Assembly: GCA_022448525.1 (NCBI GenBank)
Contig: JAKVCX010000006.1
Span: 1 to 64,000, forward strand
Direction of reading: 5' to 3'
From: Tenacibaculum sp.
GTDB taxonomy: Bacteria > Bacteroidota > Bacteroidia > Flavobacteriales > Flavobacteriaceae
Length of the DNA stretch: 64,000 nt
Positions 9,132-18,078 of this stretch are shown piece by piece. The position numbers and the translations under genes were made by a program. How positions within the stretch are numbered: the first letter of the stretch is position 1; every line of letters starts with the position of its first letter. The notes under the pieces are model-generated. The model did no database searches. It worked only from the letters and a program-made list of their open reading frames with translations, and was not told the origin of the DNA.

Positions 9132-9509
9132 ATGAAAGCACTATTAAAAGTATTATTAATCACCATTGTATTCGTGTCTTGTTCCGAAGATGACGAATTA
9201 AAAGAAACTTGTGTTACAAACAATCCTATGGAAGAATTGGTTTGGTTAAAGCAATTAAAATCTGCTTTTGAACAATCTACATCAGCAAATATAGTAGAGA
9301 TTTATGAGTACCGATATAAGCAACAAAGAGTGTTTTATATAAATGATTGTGTAGGATGTGCAGACGGTTTAACTAAGGTCTATAGTTGTACAGGAAATGT
9401 AATGTGTGAATTTGGAGGTATTGCTGGATTAAATACCTGTCCGGATTTTACTAATGAAGCAACTGATAAAAAATTATTGTGGACGAATAACGTTTCAATC
9501 GCTAATTAA
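9132..9509 (+). CDS. Small lipoprotein, paralogue of 12100 gene
   Basis: 125 residues, lipoprotein signal with lipobox VFVSC near residue 17. The mature part shares the order of conserved segments with the protein at 12100: EEL/ITW-K, Y+YK-ready Tyr/Lys strand, a C-x2-CADE/G metal- or disulfide-like motif, FGG, P-F and EATdKK-LW. It lies 10 bp before another lipoprotein gene, in front of the ECF sigma factor operon. No known family was recognised. Confidence 0.75.
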   Translation: MKALLKVLLITIVFVSCSEDDELKETCVTNNPMEELVWLKQLKSAFEQSTSANIVEIYEYRYKQQRVFYINDCVGCADGLTKVYSCTGNVMCEFGGIAGLNTCPDFTNEATDKKLLWTNNVSIAN

Positions 9510-9519
9510 TATATAGAAA

Positions 9520-10215
9520 ATGAAAAAAATAGTAGCAATTTTGGTCATAGCATTCACGATAGTATCTTGTAATGATAATAACGAGAATGTGGAGTTTAAT
9601 CCGAATAATCTTTTATTAGGATATTGGAAATTTGAAAAGAACAATTTTGGAGAAATCATATTCGTACGAACTTCTTCTCTTCCTTCAGAAGAATATGGTG
9701 TATCGTTTTTAGAGAACGGAAAATATATTGAGAGAACTTCAGGATTTTGCGCAACACCACCTTTATCATATTGGAATGTTGAAGGAACTTATAATGTAGA
9801 AAGTGATATTATTAAAGTTTTAAAGGAGGAGTATCCAAATAGTTTTAGTTGGAAAATAGAGTTACTTACCAACGAAAAACTAGTCATAAGTTATACTCAG
9901 TCAGATCAATCAAAAGATTACGAAAAATTAATGAATTTATATGTTGAACTTAATAATTTGGCAAACAGTAAAGATTGTGTTGATGCAAACGATTGGTTAA
10001 TTACACCATATGGATCAAAAGCTTGTGGTGGATCTCAAGGTTATTTAGCATATCCAAATTCAATAGATGTTAATTCATTCCTAGATAAAGTGAATCAATA
10101 CAATCAAGAAGAAAACGATTATAATATAAAATGGGGTATTGTTTCTACTTGTGATGTAATAGCGCAGCCTAAAGATGTTCAATGTCAAAACGGTAAACCT
10201 GTATTAATATATTAA
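9520..10215 (+). CDS. Lipoprotein of unknown function
   Basis: 231 residues with lipobox FTIVSC near residue 17. A lipocalin-like opening, LLLGYWKFEKNNFGEIIFVR, with strand-rich sequence follows, then a second region with five Cys (KDCVDAND, KACGGSQG, STCDV, VQCQNG). The stop overlaps the probable 5' end of the sigma-factor frame, suggesting translational coupling. Function is unknown. Confidence 0.75.
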   Translation: MKKIVAILVIAFTIVSCNDNNENVEFNPNNLLLGYWKFEKNNFGEIIFVRTSSLPSEEYGVSFLENGKYIERTSGFCATPPLSYWNVEGTYNVESDIIKVLKEEYPNSFSWKIELLTNEKLVISYTQSDQSKDYEKLMNLYVELNNLANSKDCVDANDWLITPYGSKACGGSQGYLAYPNSIDVNSFLDKVNQYNQEENDYNIKWGIVSTCDVIAQPKDVQCQNGKPVLIY

Positions 10216-10766
10216 AAGAAGAAGAAATTAATCTACAAGAACTCATAAAAAAGTGTAAGGATAACAACCTCCAAGCACAATCGCAAGTTTACCAGCTTTT
10301 TGCTGGTAAACTCTTTGCGTTGAGTTTAAAATATTCTCGTAATCAACATGATGCTGAAGATGTGTTACAAGACAGTTTTTTAACTGCTTTTGCAAAGATT
10401 CATCAATACAAATCGAAAGGATCGTTTGAAGGTTGGTTAAAACGAATTGTAATCAATACGGCATTACAGAAATACAGAAAAGAGCCTGCGCTTTATTTGG
10501 TAAAAGAAGAAATAATATCTGAAGAAGAGGAAGTTGATTTTGATGAAAGTGCAATAGGAGTTAATGATTTATTAGCAATGATTCAAGCATTGCCAGACCG
10601 ATACAGATTAGTGTTCAATTTATATGTTTTAGACAGTTTTTCTCATAAGGAAATAGCAGAGATGTTAAATATTTCTGTTGGAACATCAAAATCTAATCTA
10701 TCAAGAGCAAAGCAAATATTAAAGAAGGCAATTGAAAACCGTAAGGAAAAATTAGAAAAGGCATAA
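10203..10766 (+). CDS. ECF-type RNA polymerase sigma factor (start uncertain)
   Basis: Sigma-70 region 2 (LSLKYSRNQHDAEDVLQDSFLTAFAKI, FEGWLKRIVINTAL) and region 4 (LPDRYRLVFNLYVLDSFSHKEIAEMLNISVGTSKSNLSRAK) are clear. The first ATG/GTG/TTG-type start is TTG at 10320, but this cuts off the first helix of region 2. The frame stays open upstream to 10197 and encodes the usual N-terminus (LQELIKKCKDNNLQAQSQVYQLFAGKLFA), with only ATT (10203) or ATA (10209) as possible starts. I therefore use the longer frame. It is coupled by 1-bp overlap to the downstream membrane protein. Confidence 0.85.
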   Translation: MNILKEEEINLQELIKKCKDNNLQAQSQVYQLFAGKLFALSLKYSRNQHDAEDVLQDSFLTAFAKIHQYKSKGSFEGWLKRIVINTALQKYRKEPALYLVKEEIISEEEEVDFDESAIGVNDLLAMIQALPDRYRLVFNLYVLDSFSHKEIAEMLNISVGTSKSNLSRAKQILKKAIENRKEKLEKA

Positions 10767-12067
10767 TGATGGAAGACAAGAAAATAGAAAGATTGTTTCA
10801 AGAAAAACTAAAGGATTTTGAGGTACAACCTTCTCCGTTAGTTTGGGAAAATATTGAAGGTAAACTTACCCAAAAGAAGAAAAGAGGAATTATTCCTGTT
10901 TGGTGGTTTACAAGCGGAGTTGCTTCCTTGTTAGTTATAGGTTTATTTGTTTATCCATTTATAAATGATGTTGAAAAAAACATTCCTATTGAAGAAATTA
11001 TATTAAAAAAAGAAGAGGTTAAAGAAGACGACAGTAACAATTCAAAAAAAGATAATTTATCGACCCCAATATTTGAAGAAGGAAAAATTAAAAAAGAGCC
11101 TGTGAATTTTGATTCAGGAAAATCAGTAACATCAGGTAATGAAAAGCGAATGGTTAGTAGAAAAATTGAAAAAGAGAAAAAACCATCAATTTCGTCTGTT
11201 TCTTTGAAGGGTTTACAGGCAAAGTCAAAAATTGCTATGAAAAGTATTTTTGTAGAACCTTTGATTTTAGAAAAGGATGAAAAAGTAGAAAAGAAAAAGG
11301 ATTTTATTGCTGAGATAAACAAAAAGAAAAATAATAAAGAAGAGAAGATAGAAGATTCTAAATGGAGTATTTCTCCAGTTTTAGGAATTTTAAGTTCTCA
11401 ATCGCTCGGTCAATCATCTTCAATAGATGCTAGTTTAAATGAAAATGAAATCTCAAATCCGGGTACACTTTCCTATGGAGTAAGTTTTACTTTCGATATT
11501 AATGAGAAACTTTCCATAAAATCGGGCGTACAGTTTCAAAACATGAGTTATAATACCGAGAATGTGGGAATTGTTTCAAGTACCACTATTGCTAATAACT
11601 TGGAGAATATTAGTTTTAACGGATCAGATAATTTCTTGTATGTAAGTAACTCCGATCAAAGTTTTCTCGAGGATTTAGGAGTAACTTCATTCGGAACAAT
11701 TAGTGAAGGAACTATTGAACAGGATATTAATTACATGGAATTCCCTGTGGAATTGAAGTACAGATTATTCATGTTAGGTAAGTTTCGAACGAGTTTAATT
11801 TCAGGATTTAGCACTTTGTTTTTAACCGATAATTCAATTACAACTCGTACAGCAAATTTTTCAAGAGAAATCGGTGAAGCTAATAATTTAAATAAGTTGA
11901 ATTTTAGTGCGAACTTGGGGTTAGATGTAGAATTTAATATTAATAAAAAGGTGAGATTCAATATAAATCCTATGTTCAAATCTCAACTGAATACTTTTTC
12001 AGATAATCCAACAAATTTCAGACCTTATTTAATTGGCGTTTACTCAGGATTGAGATATAATTTTTAA
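10766..12067 (+). CDS. Membrane-anchored PorT-like beta-barrel protein, sigma-factor partner
   Basis: 433 residues. A cytoplasmic N-terminus of about 40 residues (ERLFQEKLKDFEVQPSPLVWENIEGKL) is followed by one transmembrane helix (WWFTSGVASLLVIGLFVYPF, about residues 46-65). A Lys/Glu/Ser-rich linker of some 130 residues leads to an outer-membrane barrel (from WSISPVLGILSS to the end) finishing in an aromatic residue (GLRYNF). The gene overlaps the sigma factor stop by 1 bp. The layout suggests an anti-sigma-like sensor spanning the envelope; this is inference from context. Confidence 0.75.
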   Translation: MMEDKKIERLFQEKLKDFEVQPSPLVWENIEGKLTQKKKRGIIPVWWFTSGVASLLVIGLFVYPFINDVEKNIPIEEIILKKEEVKEDDSNNSKKDNLSTPIFEEGKIKKEPVNFDSGKSVTSGNEKRMVSRKIEKEKKPSISSVSLKGLQAKSKIAMKSIFVEPLILEKDEKVEKKKDFIAEINKKKNNKEEKIEDSKWSISPVLGILSSQSLGQSSSIDASLNENEISNPGTLSYGVSFTFDINEKLSIKSGVQFQNMSYNTENVGIVSSTTIANNLENISFNGSDNFLYVSNSDQSFLEDLGVTSFGTISEGTIEQDINYMEFPVELKYRLFMLGKFRTSLISGFSTLFLTDNSITTRTANFSREIGEANNLNKLNFSANLGLDVEFNINKKVRFNINPMFKSQLNTFSDNPTNFRPYLIGVYSGLRYNF

Positions 12068-12099
12068 ATTGGAACACCAACCATTTAAAATTAAATCGA

Positions 12100-12453
12100 A
12101 TGAAGTATGCATATTTGTTTTTGATCTTATTTATAGCTGCTTGTAGTTCAAATTCTAATAAAGTAAAAGAAATAAATAACCCTATCGAAGAAATTACTTG
12201 GATAAAAGAGTTTATTTCTGAAACTAAAAAAAGTCCATTTCCGACGAAGGTCGTCATATCTCAGTACAAGTTTAAAGAAGAAACAGTTTTTTTAATTAAT
12301 CATTGTTTTAAATGTGCCGATGAAATGAAGGTTTTATATAACACAAAGAAAGAGAAGCTCTCAACTTTTGGAGGAATGATTCCGAATCAGAATAAATACC
12401 CGAATTTTTTTGAAGAAGCAACCGAAAAGAAAGAACTTTGGAGAAGTTTTTAA
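12100..12453 (+). CDS. Small lipoprotein, paralogue of 9132 gene
   Basis: 117 residues with lipobox FIAAC near residue 15. It matches the 9132 protein segment by segment: EEITWIKEF, ISQYKFKEETVFLINHCFKCADEM with a C-x2-C pair, TFGGM, PNFFEEATEKKELW. The two paralogues flank the sigma/barrel pair. No characterised family was recognised. Confidence 0.75.
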   Translation: MKYAYLFLILFIAACSSNSNKVKEINNPIEEITWIKEFISETKKSPFPTKVVISQYKFKEETVFLINHCFKCADEMKVLYNTKKEKLSTFGGMIPNQNKYPNFFEEATEKKELWRSF

Positions 12454-12463
12454 AATAATAAGT

Positions 12464-13042
12464 ATGAAAAGAATTAGTGTTTTTTGTGGTTCAAGTATGG
12501 GAACTTCTTCTGTTTTTGAAGAAACTGCCAGAATATTAGGAAATAAGTTAGCACAGGAAAAGATAGAACTTGTATATGGAGGAGCAGATGTTGGTTTAAT
12601 GGGTACTGTTGCTAATGGAGTGCTAGAAAATGGTGGAAAGGCTTTAGGAGTTTTACCAACCTTTTTAAGTGAAAAAGAAATTGCTCATAAAGGATTAACA
12701 AAATTGTATTTGGTTGAAACTATGCATGAGCGTAAAAAGAAAATGAATGATTTGTGCGATGGGGTCATCGCTTTACCAGGTGGTTTTGGTACGCTGGAAG
12801 AATTATTTGAAATGTTAACTTGGGCACAGTTATCATTACATAAAAAACCAATTGGACTTTTAAATATTGATGGTTTTTATAATGATCTTATTCAGTTACT
12901 TGAAAATATGGTGCTTAAAGGATTTTTAAAATCTGTAAATCGAGAAATGCTATTGGTGTCTGATTCTATTGATGATTTATTAAATCAAATGAAGAATTAC
13001 AATCCACCTACCGTTGGTAAATGGATTGCAAAAACTCAATAA
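12464..13042 (+). CDS. LOG family protein (TIGR00730-type nucleoside phosphate hydrolase)
   Basis: 193 residues from the ATG at 12464, which gives the canonical start MKRISVFCGSSMG; an upstream ATG overlaps the previous gene and is less likely. The signature PGGFGTLEELFEMLTW (near residue 105) and the nucleotide-binding YGGADVGLMGTVA define the family, which cleaves nucleoside 5'-monophosphates such as cytokinin ribotides or AMP at the N-glycosidic bond. Its stop codon directly abuts the stop of the convergent isoaspartyl peptidase gene. Confidence 0.92.
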   Translation: MKRISVFCGSSMGTSSVFEETARILGNKLAQEKIELVYGGADVGLMGTVANGVLENGGKALGVLPTFLSEKEIAHKGLTKLYLVETMHERKKKMNDLCDGVIALPGGFGTLEELFEMLTWAQLSLHKKPIGLLNIDGFYNDLIQLLENMVLKGFLKSVNREMLLVSDSIDDLLNQMKNYNPPTVGKWIAKTQ

Positions 13043-14092
13043 TTAGTCTTTATATATTTTTATATCTACCTCTCCTTTATCGTTCATTGAAGCTCGATAC
13101 ATTCCGGCAGTGTTAAATTCAAAAACCATATTCCCGTTTTTATCAACAGCAATAATTCCACCTGTTCCACCAAGTTTAGTAAGTTTATTTTGAATCACTT
13201 CTCTAGCAGCTTCTTTTAAAGAAAGACCTTTATAATCCATCAAAGCAGAAATATCGTGAGCAACTTGAGCTCTAATAAAATACTCTCCCCAACCAGTTGA
13301 CGAAACTCCACACGTGGCATTGTTAGCATAAGTTCCTGAACCAATAATAGGAGCATCTCCAATTCTATTCCAACGTTTATTTGTCATTCCACCGGTTGAG
13401 GTTCCTGCTGTAATATTTCCGTCTTTATCTAAAGCAACACAACCAACAGTTCCAAATTTAGAATCCTTGATAATTGGATCGTAAAAAGCTGATTTTCCAT
13501 CATGATCTAATTCAGCTTTCATTTTTTCTTTAACTCTTTGTAATGAGTTGTATCGATTTTCAGTAAAAAAGTATTTTGGATCTACAGTTTCGATACCTTG
13601 TTCTTTTGCGAATATTGAAGCTCCTTTTCCTGAGAGCATTACATGTTCAGAGTTTTCCATTACTTTTCTGGCAAGAGTAATCGGATTTTTAATATCTGTA
13701 ACTCCTGCAACAGAACCAGCATTTAAATCACTTCCTGTCATAATTGAAGCATCTAATTCATTAGTTTCTTCGTGAGTAAATACTGCTCCTTTTCCTGCAT
13801 TAAATAGTGGAGAATTTTCTAAAACATGAATAGTTTGCTCTACAGCATCGATACTTTTTCCACCGTTTTTAAGAATATTATATCCAACTTTAATGGCTTC
13901 CTCCAGTTTCTCTTTATAGGCTTTTTCTTTTTCTGGAGTCATATTTTTCTTTAAAATTGTTCCAGCGCCACCATGAATTACTAGAGCAAATTCGTTTGTT
14001 TTCTGAGGTTTATCGGTTTTTGGTTCTTTGGGATTTGTACAGTTAACCAGTAGTAAAGACACTGCTAAAAGTGTCGAAAAAAAAGTCTTCAT
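13043..14092 (-). CDS. Isoaspartyl peptidase/L-asparaginase lipoprotein (Ntn hydrolase)
   Basis: Type-2 asparaginase of the N-terminal nucleophile family. The start chosen is ATG at 14092 (MKTFFSTLLAVSLLLVNC), giving a lipobox at LLVNC; the longer frame begins with TTG. The mature protein shows FALVIHGGAGTI, GKGAVFTHEETNELDASIMTG and the autocleavage site DSKFGTVGCVALDKDG, where the Thr after Gly is the nucleophile. GGMTNKRWNRIGDAPIIGSGTYA follows, as in family members. It probably degrades isoaspartyl dipeptides or asparagine at the envelope. Confidence 0.93.
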   Translation of the reverse strand: MKTFFSTLLAVSLLLVNCTNPKEPKTDKPQKTNEFALVIHGGAGTILKKNMTPEKEKAYKEKLEEAIKVGYNILKNGGKSIDAVEQTIHVLENSPLFNAGKGAVFTHEETNELDASIMTGSDLNAGSVAGVTDIKNPITLARKVMENSEHVMLSGKGASIFAKEQGIETVDPKYFFTENRYNSLQRVKEKMKAELDHDGKSAFYDPIIKDSKFGTVGCVALDKDGNITAGTSTGGMTNKRWNRIGDAPIIGSGTYANNATCGVSSTGWGEYFIRAQVAHDISALMDYKGLSLKEAAREVIQNKLTKLGGTGGIIAVDKNGNMVFEFNTAGMYRASMNDKGEVDIKIYKD

Positions 14093-14200
14093 AAAAAAGT
14101 TTAATTTCAAACAAAAAACTAATGTTTTGTTTAATTTATTAATTTAGAAATATTTGTAAATTTGACTTTTCAATTTAAACAACTAAAACGTAAATACAAA

Positions 14201-15742
14201 ATGGCAGATTTTGGTATTCAAGAAGCATTACAAACCCTTGGGTTAAAAGAAATAAACGAAGGAACATCAACAGGATTAAACTGGTTTTCAAATGGAGAAA
14301 TCATAGAAAGTTATTCACCAGTTGATGGTAAATTAATAGGAAAAGTAAAGGCATCTACAAAAGAAGATTACGAAAGCGTAATGAAATCGGCTACAGAAGC
14401 TTTTAAATCTTGGAGGGTTTTACCAGCTCCACAAAGAGGAGAAATTGTACGTCAGTTTGGTGAGAAATTGAGAGAGAAGAAAGAAGCTTTAGGTAAATTA
14501 GTTTCTTATGAAATGGGTAAAAGTTACCAAGAAGGTTTAGGTGAGGTACAGGAAATGATTGATATCTGTGATTTTGCTGTTGGTTTATCTCGTCAATTAC
14601 ATGGTTTAACTATGCACTCTGAAAGACCTGGTCACAGAATGTATGAGCAATATCACCCATTAGGAGTGGTAGGAATTATTTCTGCATTTAACTTCCCAGT
14701 TGCAGTTTGGTCATGGAATACAGCTTTAGCTTGGATTTGTGGAGATGTTTGTGTTTGGAAACCATCTGAAAAAACTCCATTATGTGGTGTAGCTTGTCAA
14801 AATATTATTGCCGAGGTATTAAAAGAAAATGATTTACCAGAAGGAATTTCTTGTTTAGTAAACGGAGATTACCAAGTTGGTGAATATATTTCTAAAGATA
14901 CACGAGTTCCTTTAGTATCTGCAACAGGTTCTACTCGTATGGGTAAAATTGTAGCGAAAGAAGTAGCTGGTCGTTTAGGTAAAAGTTTATTAGAATTAGG
15001 AGGAAATAATGCAATTATCGTTACTCCTGATGCTGATATTAAAATGACTGTTATTGGTGCTGTATTCGGTGCAGTAGGAACTGCTGGTCAACGTTGTACT
15101 TCTACACGTAGATTAATTGTTCACGAATCTATGTATGATAAAGTAAAAAATGCATTAGTAGATGCATATAAACAATTACGTATTGGAAATCCTTTAGATG
15201 AGAACAATCATGTTGGTCCATTAATAGATACACAAGCTGTTGAAATGTATAAAAATGCGTTAGAAAAGGTTGTTGAAGAAGGAGGAAATATTATTGTTGA
15301 AGGTGGAGTTTTAGAGGGAGAAGGATACGAAAGTGGATGTTATGTGAAGCCGGCAATCGCGGAGGCTGGAAACTATTATGACATTGTTCAACACGAAACG
15401 TTTGCACCAGTATTATATTTATTAAAATATACAGGAGAAGTTGAAAATGCAATTGCGTTACAAAACGGTGTTGCTCAAGGATTATCTTCTGCAATTATGA
15501 CCAATAACTTACGTGAAGCTGAGCGTTTCTTATCTCATGCAGGATCTGACTGTGGTATTGCTAATGTAAACATCGGAACTTCTGGTGCTGAAATTGGTGG
15601 AGCTTTTGGAGGTGAAAAAGAAACTGGTGGTGGTAGAGAATCAGGATCTGATGCTTGGAAGGTTTACATGCGTCGTCAAACAAATACAATCAACTATACA
15701 ACTGAATTACCTTTAGCACAAGGAATTAAATTCGATTTATAA
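14201..15742 (+). CDS. Aldehyde dehydrogenase, ALDH7 family
   Basis: 514 residues from ATG at 14201 (MADFGIQEALQTLGL); the frame extends further upstream only through a non-preferred start. NAD-binding and catalytic elements are clear: FNFPVAVWSWNTALAW, SATGSTRMGK, ELGGNNAI and the catalytic Cys in GTAGQRCTSTRR. The sequence resembles ALDH7A1, alpha-aminoadipic semialdehyde dehydrogenase, in lysine catabolism. A terminator hairpin follows. Confidence 0.92.
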   Translation: MADFGIQEALQTLGLKEINEGTSTGLNWFSNGEIIESYSPVDGKLIGKVKASTKEDYESVMKSATEAFKSWRVLPAPQRGEIVRQFGEKLREKKEALGKLVSYEMGKSYQEGLGEVQEMIDICDFAVGLSRQLHGLTMHSERPGHRMYEQYHPLGVVGIISAFNFPVAVWSWNTALAWICGDVCVWKPSEKTPLCGVACQNIIAEVLKENDLPEGISCLVNGDYQVGEYISKDTRVPLVSATGSTRMGKIVAKEVAGRLGKSLLELGGNNAIIVTPDADIKMTVIGAVFGAVGTAGQRCTSTRRLIVHESMYDKVKNALVDAYKQLRIGNPLDENNHVGPLIDTQAVEMYKNALEKVVEEGGNIIVEGGVLEGEGYESGCYVKPAIAEAGNYYDIVQHETFAPVLYLLKYTGEVENAIALQNGVAQGLSSAIMTNNLREAERFLSHAGSDCGIANVNIGTSGAEIGGAFGGEKETGGGRESGSDAWKVYMRRQTNTINYTTELPLAQGIKFDL

Positions 15743-15767
15743 GATTTGTATTTTTATATAAAGAATT

Positions 15768-15802
15768 ACAGGATTTCTATTCTAGGAATCCTGTTTTTTT
15801 TG
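15768..15802 (+). terminator. Hairpin terminator between ALDH and the convergent response regulator
   Basis: ACAGGATT stem pairing with AATCCTGT, followed by a run of eight T. Confidence 0.75.
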
Positions 15803-15806
15803 GTCA

Positions 15807-16508
15807 TTAACCAATAACGAGTTTATAACCTTCTCCTCTAATATTTAATAAAACGATATTAGAATCCTCTTTAAGATACTTACGTAATTTTGATATAAAT
15901 ACATCCATACTTCTTGAGTGAAAAAAAGAATCATCTCCCCAAACTTTTAATAAGATATTCGTTTTTGGAAGTAAACTATTTCTATGTTGGCACAAGAGTT
16001 TCAATAATTCAGATTCTTTTGAAGTTAAACTTCGTTCACCTTTTTCAGGGTGAATAAGTATTTGTTTCTGACTATTAAAAGAGTAATTTCCAATAACAAA
16101 CTCCTCATTTCCTTCTTCATATAGTTTTGGAATAGTTCCTTCTTTTTGAAGTAAAGCCTTGATTCTAATAGACAATTCTTCCATGGCAAAAGGTTTTCTG
16201 ATATAATCATTTGCACCAGCTTCAAACCCTTTTACTACATCTTCCGTTCTAATTTTTGCAGTTAAAAATATAATAGGTACTTGTCTATCTGTATTACGTA
16301 TAGATTTAGCCACTTTATAACCGTTAGTTTTAGGCATCATAATGTCTAGTAATACTAAATCTGGATTAACCTCATAAAACAGCTTTAAAACATCTGAACC
16401 GTCTTCACTATAAGTAACTTTATATCCTTCTTCTTTTAAATTATCAACAATTAAGTGAGCCAATGTTGGTTCATCTTCTGCGAATAAAATATGTGGTTTT
16501 TTACTCAT
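15807..16508 (-). CDS. OmpR-family response regulator
   Basis: 233 residues. The receiver domain carries the acidic pair E11/D12, phospho-acceptor Asp55 in DLVLLDIMMPK and the conserved Lys in YIRKPFAMEEL. The winged-helix C-terminus (SLTSKESELLKLLCQHRNSLLPKTNIL, SRSMDVFISKLRKYL) is standard. The ATG overlaps the stop of the upstream kinase gene by 1 bp, so the two form a two-component operon resembling the Bacteroidota RprY/RprX type. Target genes are unknown. Confidence 0.93.
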   Translation of the reverse strand: MSKKPHILFAEDEPTLAHLIVDNLKEEGYKVTYSEDGSDVLKLFYEVNPDLVLLDIMMPKTNGYKVAKSIRNTDRQVPIIFLTAKIRTEDVVKGFEAGANDYIRKPFAMEELSIRIKALLQKEGTIPKLYEEGNEEFVIGNYSFNSQKQILIHPEKGERSLTSKESELLKLLCQHRNSLLPKTNILLKVWGDDSFFHSRSMDVFISKLRKYLKEDSNIVLLNIRGEGYKLVIG

Positions 16509-17950
16509 TAAATTTTCTTCGGAATTTTAATTTCAAAAGTACTCCCATTGCTAGTGCTTTGAATTAGTTTAAGGTTTCCGTTTAATTCTTTCATTATTTT
16601 CTCACTAAAATATAAACCAACACCAAGTCCATTGTTTCTGTAGGATTCATCATTAGTAACTCTATGGAATTTTTCAAAAATTAGTTTTTGGTCTGATTTC
16701 GGAATTCCTATCCCATTATCGTGTATTTGAAAATGATGATTTCTATTATTTTCAGTATAATTTAGTTCAAGCTTTACAATAGTACTATCGTTATAAGAAA
16801 TCCCATTATTAATAAGATTATGAAGCACTTGTTTTAGGTATATTATATCCGTTTTAATCTCTAGTTTTTCAGGAATATTAATAGTGTATTCTACTGTTTT
16901 ATTTGAACTATTTATTTCATAACTAATTACATCTTGCACTATTTTAAATGGAGAAACTATTTTATGTTTTACTGCACCATTCTTTTGAATTTGAAAGTTA
17001 GCTTTTAACGATTGATTAATGAGCTCTTCAAAACGAATTGTTTGTTCATTAAGAATTCCAACCATCGGGTTTTCTTTGGTGTTCTTATCTTGTTGTAACT
17101 TCTCTAAAGCTAATCTTTGTGCAGTAATTGGAGTAAGCATTTCATGAGTAATGTTACTAATGAAATCATCCTTTAACTGACTTAACCTACGTTCTTTTCG
17201 AATAAATTGGAGAAGAAAAATGAAACTAGTAACAACTAATAAAAATACCACAATTATGATGGTAATAATAAGTTTCATTCTTTGAAATATAACCTCCCTT
17301 ATCGTGTTTATTTTTACTTGTACAAACTGATTTTTATGAAGAGGTATTGGAATGATATCAGAGTATAATTCATAAGAAGATGTCTTCTGTTTTTTGTTTT
17401 CAGACATATCCCATAACAGAGAAAATGTTACTTTTATATCTTTTAACTCCAACTGTTCACTTAGATGTTTTTTAATGGAAACTTCTTGAATTTTAATGGT
17501 GTCATTATATGAATTCAACCGTTCACCTAATGATGAATTCCAGTACATCACGCTTCCTTTTAAAAGGTATGTTTTATTTCGTTCAATCAAATATTTTTTT
17601 AACGTTGATATACTTATTGTATCGGACAATATTCCTTCATAAATCACGGAAACTGTTGTTAATCCTGTGGAAGGTTCTGAAATAAATAATCGAGGTCCAT
17701 CGTCACTTTGTGTTACTTTTAAAGAAACTAAAGAAGAGTCTTTTAAGTCATCAGAAAAGTATCGACTAATCTTTTCAATTCTTTCTTGGTGCGCTTTTTC
17801 TACAGAAGAAACCAAGCATTTATTTACTTCTTTTTCTAAAGCTCGAAATTCTTCATGATATGTTTGAATTCCAAAGTACAATTGCAATCCGAATAAGCTT
17901 ACAAGCGAAATTAAAAGTAATGCAAAAAGATGTCGAATGCGATTATTCAT
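16508..17950 (-). CDS. Sensor histidine kinase
   Basis: 480 residues. Transmembrane helix 1 is near residues 7-25, a periplasmic sensor domain of about 200 residues follows, and a second helix (IITIIIVVFLLVVTSFIFLLQFI) lies near residue 235. The HisKA phospho-acceptor is in FISNITHEMLTPITAQ, and the HATPase N, G1 and G2 boxes are seen in LHNLINNGISYND, HDNGIGIP and GLGVGLYFSEKI. It lies upstream of and overlaps the OmpR-type regulator, its evident partner. The ligand is unknown. Confidence 0.92.
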   Translation of the reverse strand: MNNRIRHLFALLLISLVSLFGLQLYFGIQTYHEEFRALEKEVNKCLVSSVEKAHQERIEKISRYFSDDLKDSSLVSLKVTQSDDGPRLFISEPSTGLTTVSVIYEGILSDTISISTLKKYLIERNKTYLLKGSVMYWNSSLGERLNSYNDTIKIQEVSIKKHLSEQLELKDIKVTFSLLWDMSENKKQKTSSYELYSDIIPIPLHKNQFVQVKINTIREVIFQRMKLIITIIIVVFLLVVTSFIFLLQFIRKERRLSQLKDDFISNITHEMLTPITAQRLALEKLQQDKNTKENPMVGILNEQTIRFEELINQSLKANFQIQKNGAVKHKIVSPFKIVQDVISYEINSSNKTVEYTINIPEKLEIKTDIIYLKQVLHNLINNGISYNDSTIVKLELNYTENNRNHHFQIHDNGIGIPKSDQKLIFEKFHRVTNDESYRNNGLGVGLYFSEKIMKELNGNLKLIQSTSNGSTFEIKIPKKI

Positions 17951-18078
17951 AAAGTAAAAATACTTGTTACTAAATAAAGTAAAAGTGTATTAACAAAAAT
18001 TTACACTTCTTAAGATTCTAATTAACCTAACTATCGTTCGAACCTAAATAGTTTTGTTTCCGACTAAAATCTATTTGA

